Shown piece after piece: positions 58,301-64,000 of a stretch of DNA of 64,000 nucleotides. The notes under the pieces were generated by a model. That model was not told where the DNA came from. It made no database searches and worked only from the letters and a program-made list of their open reading frames with translations. The position numbers and the translations under genes are program-made. Origin of the DNA: Chelonoidis abingdonii (lineage: Eukaryota > Chordata > Testudines > Testudinidae). The stretch covers positions 48,708,834 through 48,772,833 of the forward strand of contig NC_133771.1 in the NCBI RefSeq assembly GCF_003597395.2, given 5' to 3'. The first letter of the stretch is position 1; every line of letters begins with the position of its first letter.

Positions 58301-59046
58301 GCACCAGGTTAATGTGCAAACCATGGACTAAATTATGCCCAGCATAAATCTTTCCTGCTAAATACCAAAGTCCCTGTCCTTACTTCCTGAGAATAACCTT
58401 TGATCTTCACATCATCAACAAAAATAATTACCATCTCCCCCCAGTCCAGAACTAGTCATTTCACTTCTAAATAGCTGCACAGCTGGAGACAGATGTGCAC
58501 TTCTCCCTGGTTAGACCCTAAAGGCTCTTCTACTATTCTTTATATCATACTTGTCATTCGTTTATCAGTGTCCAAATGTTGTACACTGAAAATGCTTGTA
58601 AAGCATTCTCAGAATTTCAAACAATAACAAATCAGAGGTGGAAAAAAGGCTGAAAAAATAGAAGTCTCCCAGCTGTGCAAACTGAATTAGTTGTTGTATT
58701 AGCAGACAACGAACTCCAAAAGTTAATGCTATTAACATTTTCATCTACAGCAAATAATGATGGACCACAATGCAGACATCTAGAAAAATACCAGTTTTCT
58801 CATGCAATTTTAATTGACAAAGTACACTATGGAGTATCCTTTCTTTCTTTTAAGGAAACAAATGCTTTTCCCTTAAGAGCCAATTTTAGTGTTTGCTTAT
58901 ATTTTTTCCAAAATACTTTTTTGTGAAAATTATATTTTACTTGCTTTGTTTTGCTCTGGTTGTCATTGGTTTGGATAAATACAAAATTTGCTCCCTTCCT
59001 TGAGAACAGAATACAGGTGATATGAAATTCTCATCACTATTGTCCC
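55311..59046. other. No gene recognised
   Basis: These 3.7 kb of AT-rich DNA hold one weak palindromic repeat fragment (57415-57500, ctctcactctgatgtaaccc). No coding signal was seen. Confidence 0.5.
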
Positions 59047-59560
59047 TTTTGATTCTTAATCATATGAAAAGAGATTGGAGTAGTTGGATCTGTTTACCCT
59101 GGAGAGGAGACAAATAAGTGGGATCATGATAAAGGTATACAGATTAATCAATGGTATAAATAAGGTAGATCCGGAATATCTGTTCATCTTCTTATGATTC
59201 AAGAAAAAAAAGGACAGTCAATGAAATCAGGAGGTAGCAAACTTAAAAGTGATAGAAGGAAATACATTTTTACACACTGCGCAGTTAGCCTGTGAAACTC
59301 ATTGCCCCAAGAGATCTTTGAGGCTAAGAGCTACTCATAATTCAAATAAGAATTGGACATTTACATGGATAATAACAACATCCAGAGTTAATAGTAATGA
59401 TTTTAAAAATAACCAAGAGTTTTAGAAAGGATATAAAACATCAAGATTTAAGGACTAAGCCAACCTCTAATTAACGAGCTAGAAAAAAATTCTGTTGTAG
59501 ACAGAGTATATTTCTCTAAATCATCTCGTTGCTCTGATCCAATATGTCACCCCTTATAGT
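59047..59560 (+). repeat. CR1 3' UTR copy, old
   Basis: Blocks in order: gaaaagagattggagtagtt, gggatcatgataaaggtata, tttttacacactgcgcagtt, and further on ataaaacatcaagatttaag and gtagacagagtatatttctc. This matches a diverged CR1 3' region in the sense orientation. Confidence 0.6.
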
Positions 59561-59768
59561 TCTACAAGGGTCAGAAAAAAAGAAAAAAATATAGGTAGAA
59601 GCAGCATGAATAATTAATCTCTATAACAGAGTTTCTTCTTTAAAATCAGTAAGCTCTATGGCTTATCACAAAATATCAGTTATTAAATAAACTGGGGACA
59701 GTTCTGTAATTAAGCTGTCTTTTTTCTACCTTTTACAGCAGTTTAGTTTGTCTTCTTCCTCCTCCTTT

Positions 59769-59801
59769 TTTATTTTATTTATTTATTTATTTATTTATTG
59801 A
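59769..59801. repeat. (TTTA)n microsatellite
   Basis: A short run of ttta units, about eight copies. Confidence 0.9.
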
Positions 59802-60760
59802 ATCTGTTGAAATTAAGGACGGTACTGGGTGCATTCACATTCTAGCTCCCCCTCCTCTGATTGCTTCCTGCTCCTTTCTTCACTATAGCACTTCAAAATG
59901 GTGTCTCTCTCTCCTGTCTGCATTTAGAGAAAATCACATGGGCAGAAACACCGAAGACAAATCAAGAGTATGGCCTATTGCTGAGTGAGCATGATGATAG
60001 ACAGGTGAACACTTAGCTTGAGGCTCCCCTTGAGGCTTAAATGAGAGGTAGGCACTAGCTGTCAGGTCGGAGGTGGCTTTGTGTATGCCAACCAGCTGAA
60101 ATCTTCCAGCACAAAGTTAAGACCCTGTTAAAACAGAGTTAAGTAGCAGCTCAGTGGGTGTTTTGAGGATCCAGATTTTGGATTTGGGAAGCTATGCTTT
60201 AACATGTGGCTATAGATATTAAACAATTACCTATAATGAATAATCCTCCACCCGTTCTTGCAATAGCAATTACAATTGTGTACAAGATGCTGTTGCTATT
60301 TCAGTGAGAAGTTGCATGGAACACTGACTGCCATAGCTGCTTTTCTTCACAAACTGCTTCTGTACTGCTTGCAGTAGCTACGGACCAGAACCTGTTTCCA
60401 CACTTAATCAGCTTCAGTTATAGGCACACAACCCTATTCATTCTATTGTTAAACAGCAGACAATATAAAAAGTGGTCTGATGCAATGTTTTGCTTTCTGC
60501 AGAACTCTTGTGTCAACACTTCAGGAAGATTCCATGTACAGGCAAAGACTTTATGGCCCTCAGTCCCCAAGGTCTCTTAAGCTGTACAAAGAGAGAAAGT
60601 CATTCTCTACTTCCTACATATCTCTTCAAGCTTTTATGGAAGAGGGAAAGAACACAAGCTTTCAACTCCCTGTAGAGCAACAGCCAAAGCTCTAGCAACA
60701 TAATGGAGGAGGGGGAAGGAGGCTCATTTTCATCCTTGCTGCGAGCATTCTCCTAGAGAC
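59802..60760. other. No gene recognised
   Basis: Unassigned. The short frames at 60480-60695 lack family character. Confidence 0.5.
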
Positions 60761-60849
60761 AAGGTGGGTGAGATAATATCTTTTATTGGACCAATTTCTG
60801 TTGGTGAAAGAGAGAAGCTTTTGAGCTACATAGAGCTCTTCTTCAGGTC
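60761..60849. repeat. Dispersed repeat, copy 1
   Basis: The segment ggtgagataatatctttta is approximated here by gtgggtgagataatatcttt, then accaatttctgttggtgaaa and gagctcttcttcaggtc. A related copy in the same orientation lies at 62626-62715. It is a common reptilian dispersed repeat of unknown class to me. Confidence 0.7.
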
Positions 60850-62625
60850 AGCATGTCAACAACACTGCAAACAACATTCTCCTGTTCGTTTAGGTGTGAT
60901 GATACAGCCCTGCAGTACCACCAGCAAGCTAGGTATGAAGTCTAGGAAAGGACATGGAGACTTGACTTAGCAGATGAAAAATGGAAAGAAAATATTTTTT
61001 CCTTTGTACGATTTCCATAAGATTCCCAACAGCAGCCAAACTAGAAAAGCATGTGGAGGTCAGGGCAAGAGAAGGGGGTGATGAAGGAACACTGGTTAGG
61101 TCTTCCATCATGTAACAACATTCTTGTAAAGACAATTTATCAAATGGGGCGTGGGGAGGAACTTGTAAATTGTTGTCATCTAAAGTTGTTTTCTATTGCT
61201 AGTGGAATCCCATAAGATTCAATAGTAGGCCTGTTATTTTTTCCATTATTTGTCAATTATATTTATGTAGGTTGTTGGATAAATTCCATAACTAGGTTCC
61301 ATCTCTGCATGCACAACACTGTCATTGTGTATGATATTGATAGCAAGAGTGGAAATCATGGTCACAAAATGTAGGGCCAGATTCACAGCTGGTGTCACCT
61401 GAAGCAAATGGAGATACTCCAAATTACACCAGTTGAGGATCTGGCCAATGAACCGAATGCTTGAGTCTCATGCCTTGTCTGTCTGTGTATCACCCAAAAG
61501 TAAAGCAGGATGGTGACAAACAACAGCCTAAGCACGAAAGAGTAGCCATGCCAGGATATTGCTGTCTTTTGTCTATGCGGATTGGGACAGACACATCGGG
61601 CCATCACACCTGTACTCAAGTGTCCCAGAAGAGAGCCATGGCTAGTCCAAATGAGAAGGTGATAGCCCTACCCACTGTACAGCTATCTGCCTAATCCTAT
61701 AGGAAGAAAGTCTACTCATAAGCATACTATACACTAATTGGAATAAGCACCATGCTTCAACTGGGCTCAAATTCAAAGCCTAGTGGGATCTATCTGCATA
61801 CATGTGATTTTTATATACCTTCCAGCTAATCTGGAGATCCATTTTACAAAATCCAGACCTTGAAAACAGCATATTGATCTCTGACCCTACCTGAGGGATT
61901 TAGAGCACATAAACCAATTAATTACACTCAACTATAGTTTCTTTGACTGTTAGACATACTTTTCTACTTATAAATGGATAAACAACTACAACAATTCCAA
62001 AGACAGCATATCTCCACCTCTACAGGAGGTGATCACAAATAATGCAGGTAAAAGATACTTCCTAACATATTCAGCTTGTCAGAGCCTTTTGTATTATTGC
62101 CCTTCTCAGTATATTGTGTGGAAAGGGGGAAAAAAAACTGAAGAGACGATTCTGAGATTTTGGAAGGTAGGAAACTATTCAAGATAGAAAAATAATCAAA
62201 ATTAATAACCTGTTACATATTACATGTGCAATATTTTTCATTTAATCCAAATAATTCGGTAGAAGTTTTGCAGCATTTTGTGGCATACTGGTCCTGAATA
62301 ATAAATGGTACTGGAGTGATAACTAAGTTTTGACTGTAGAAGTTATAAAAAGGGTGTGAGTAACAAGGATAAATATCCATGTTGTCTTTTTTGGTTATAC
62401 ATATTGAACTCTACACTTCCACATGAACAATGCTTATTTCTCACATCTCATATGAGGTGGATCTTTGAGAGCGATTTGAAGGAGAAGAGCACATGGACTT
62501 CTATGAAGGGAGCACTGAAGATATAAAGACATCTGTATGAGCTGCTGAGGAACAGACAGACAAGGCTAGTGGTGATGGAGAAGAGGAACCATGGATGGAA
62601 AAGCAACAAAAGACAAGCCCAGGAA
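60850..62625. other. No gene recognised
   Basis: Segment 61373-61447 (ggccagattcacagctggtg ... ttacaccagttgaggatctgg by its ends) is a palindromic dispersed repeat with mirrored ends. The remainder is unassigned. Confidence 0.5.
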
Positions 62626-62715
62626 AGGCAGGTGAGATAATATCTTTTATGGGACCAACTTCTGTTGGTGAGAGAGGCAAGTTTTCACGCTACACAGGCT
62701 CTTCCTTCAGGTCTG
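62626..62715. repeat. Dispersed repeat, copy 2
   Basis: Same order of blocks as copy 1: ggtgagataatatctttta, gaccaacttctgttggtgag, ctcttccttcaggtctgg. The two copies differ by scattered substitutions. Confidence 0.7.
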
Positions 62716-62726
62716 GAAAAGATACT

Positions 62727-63010
62727 AAGGGCTTGTCTTCACATATAGCGCTACAGCAGTTCAGCTGTGCCACTGAAACACTTTAGTGAAGGTGCTCCTA
62801 TTCTGACAGAGGAACTTCTCCCATCAGCATAGTTAACCCATCTCCTTGAGAGCAGTCGTTATGTTGACAGGAGAAGCCCTCCCATCGACATAGCACTGTC
62901 TACATGGGAGGTTAGGTCAGTATATTGATGTCACTCAGGGTGTGTGGATTTTTCACATCTCTGAATGATATAGTTATACTGATATAGGTCTGTCGTGTAG
63001 ACCCGGCCTT
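62727..63010. mobile_element. MITE (gggcttgtctacact group)
   Basis: The left end aagggcttgtcttcac and right end gtgtagacccggcctt are imperfect inverted complements over about 16 bases. The interior includes agcgctacagcagttcagct and the self-complementary gtgtggatttttcacatct. It has no coding capacity. Confidence 0.68.
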
Positions 63011-63082
63011 CTTACTCCAGGAAAGCCATTCTCATATAGTTTCCCATCTTCATTTTGTGAGCCTGATAAGGCTGCCATTCTA

Positions 63083-63564
63083 TCTAATTTCTTTCAGCCA
63101 GGCTGGGCTCCCAAGGTCATCTCTGTGAAGCTCCCAGAAGCTCATGGGCGCAGCACCAGAGCGGCAGTTTGCCTCCCACGCCTTGTGGTAGGCGTTCCAC
63201 AGCTCCTTCATTTTAACCCTGCACTGCAACGTGTCCCAGTCATGCATTGTGAAATCTGTCTGTGGGTATCATAATTCCTATGGCTGGCACGCAGCTGGGA
63301 CTGGACAGCCTCCTTTCCCCAAATGCTGATGAGATCCAGCAGTTCGGCATTGCTCCAAGTGGGGGGGCGGATCACCTGATGCATGGAGCAGGCATGGCCA
63401 CCTGGAAAGATGTGCTGAGAGCAAACAGGAAGGGGATTTTCAAAATTCCAAAGGAAATTACAAGGTGGGGATGATGGTTGGTCACCTGAAGGCAGGGCAG
63501 TACAGTTCAAACCATTGACCAGAGAGGTGAGAACAGTCATTGTGAGACACCTCCCAGAGGCCAA
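63083..63564 (-). pseudogene. Myb/SANT-like (trihelix) transposon protein relic
   Basis: The minus-strand frame 63564-63208 contains RPPTWSNAELLDLISIWGKE followed by an AVQSQLRASHRN segment and a QISQCMTG segment, the pattern of Myb/SANT-like DNA-binding proteins encoded by Harbinger-type transposons and of MSANTD-like host proteins. After 63208 the frame is lost; in another frame the sequence continues as CRVKMKELWNAYHKAWEAN, the usual next helix, to about 63083. MITE-type ends lie on both sides (62727-63010 and 63570-63764). No nuclease ORF is visible. Function is inferred from the family only. Confidence 0.62.
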
Positions 63565-63569
63565 TCACA

Positions 63570-63764
63570 GCATTGTAATCGATCACAGTGTCTACAGTGG
63601 CACCACAGCGCTGTACCCCTGATGCAGAAAGCTCTACGCCTCTTGTCGGGGTGGGGTTTTTTTATAGCACTACAACAGCGCAGTTTCTGCACACTAAGTG
63701 GCTTGGCAATGGGAACACCTTGGGAGTTACTGCACAGAAATTTGCCATTGTAGACAGGGCCTTA
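63570..63764. mobile_element. MITE fragment
   Basis: The segment gtgtctacagtggcaccaca ... gggtggggtttttttatagc ... attgtagacagggcctta has mirrored blocks of the gggcttgtctacact group. Its left terminus is incomplete. Confidence 0.5.
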
Positions 63765-64000
63765 GTGTAATAAGTTTTACATCCCCAGAAGACACATTAC
63801 CACCTGATCTGGACCTTGACAGAGGTCGAGAGGACAGTGCTATAATCTTACAGGATGTAACAAGAGAGCTTCAAAAGTATATCAGAGGAACATATTTTAT
63901 TTTAATTGCACTCTCTAGAGCTTGATTTTTCCTTTCATGTAGATGAAAATTTTAAGAGTTTGCCAAAGGCAAGGAATTCTCAGCTGTGCACAGATGATTG
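63765..64000. other. Window end; short coding-like frame
   Basis: A frame through 63793-63925 reads EDTLPPDLDLDRGREDSAI and onward to LQKYIRG, with a possible splice acceptor (tttacatccccag, ending at 63789). I do not recognise it, and a chance frame is more likely than an exon. Confidence 0.25.

Overview
The window looks like intergenic or intronic DNA from a non-avian sauropsid, most probably a turtle. The evidence is a near full-length CR1 LINE whose ORF1 has a cysteine finger and an esterase domain, many CR1 3' tails, a tRNA-headed SINE of the tortoise Pol III (Cry I) type at 7324-7494, and several hAT families with 8-bp target duplications. I found no convincing host protein-coding exon and no intact tRNA or rRNA gene. 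Almost all recognisable content is transposable elements of several ages, separated by AT-rich DNA with no visible function. Family names are recognised from memory of sequence patterns; no database search was run.

Layout. 1-1125: relic of a ZBED/Charlie-type hAT transposase. 1957-7323: CR1 on the minus strand (ORF1, endonuclease, reverse transcriptase), with a 981-base assembly gap in the reverse transcriptase and an 852-bp LTR-like insertion splitting the endonuclease. 7324-7494: tRNA SINE. 9942-12718: decayed Sushi-like Ty3/Gypsy relic with two diverged LTRs around gag and protease remnants. 16236-16843: solo LTR. 20286-21260: CR1 3' fragment with nested DNA transposons. 21417-22313 and 53017-53837: two solo LTRs of one family in opposite orientation. 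22730-23925: hAT inserted into the target duplication of an older hAT. 30934-31087: 63-bp-arm inverted repeat. 32191-33275: hAT MITE, truncated MITE and a hAT-like element folding into a 275-nt near-palindrome. 34700-36625: pyrimidine-rich minisatellite and a hAT with target duplication. 39480-44876: Ty3/Gypsy element described below. 44877-64000: scattered repeats, ending with a Myb/SANT-like Harbinger-type relic (63083-63564) between MITE ends.

The most notable object is the Ty3/Gypsy element at 39480-44876. Its domain order is gag, protease, integrase, reverse transcriptase, RNase H, 3' LTR. Integrase lies upstream of reverse transcriptase, which is the Ty1/copia order and the hallmark of the Gmr1-like group. 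Its gag has a region resembling the SCAN domain of vertebrate zinc-finger proteins. It is defective: multiple frameshifts, an altered protease motif, a 63-bp deletion in the 5' LTR that removes a TATA-like box, and a truncated 3' LTR. A second, unrelated Gypsy lineage with a PEG10/RTL-like gag lies 27 kb upstream.

The mobile parts do not form a working system. They record successive insertions, and nested order gives relative ages: LTR into CR1, hAT into hAT, hAT next to MITE, hAT next to Gypsy LTR.
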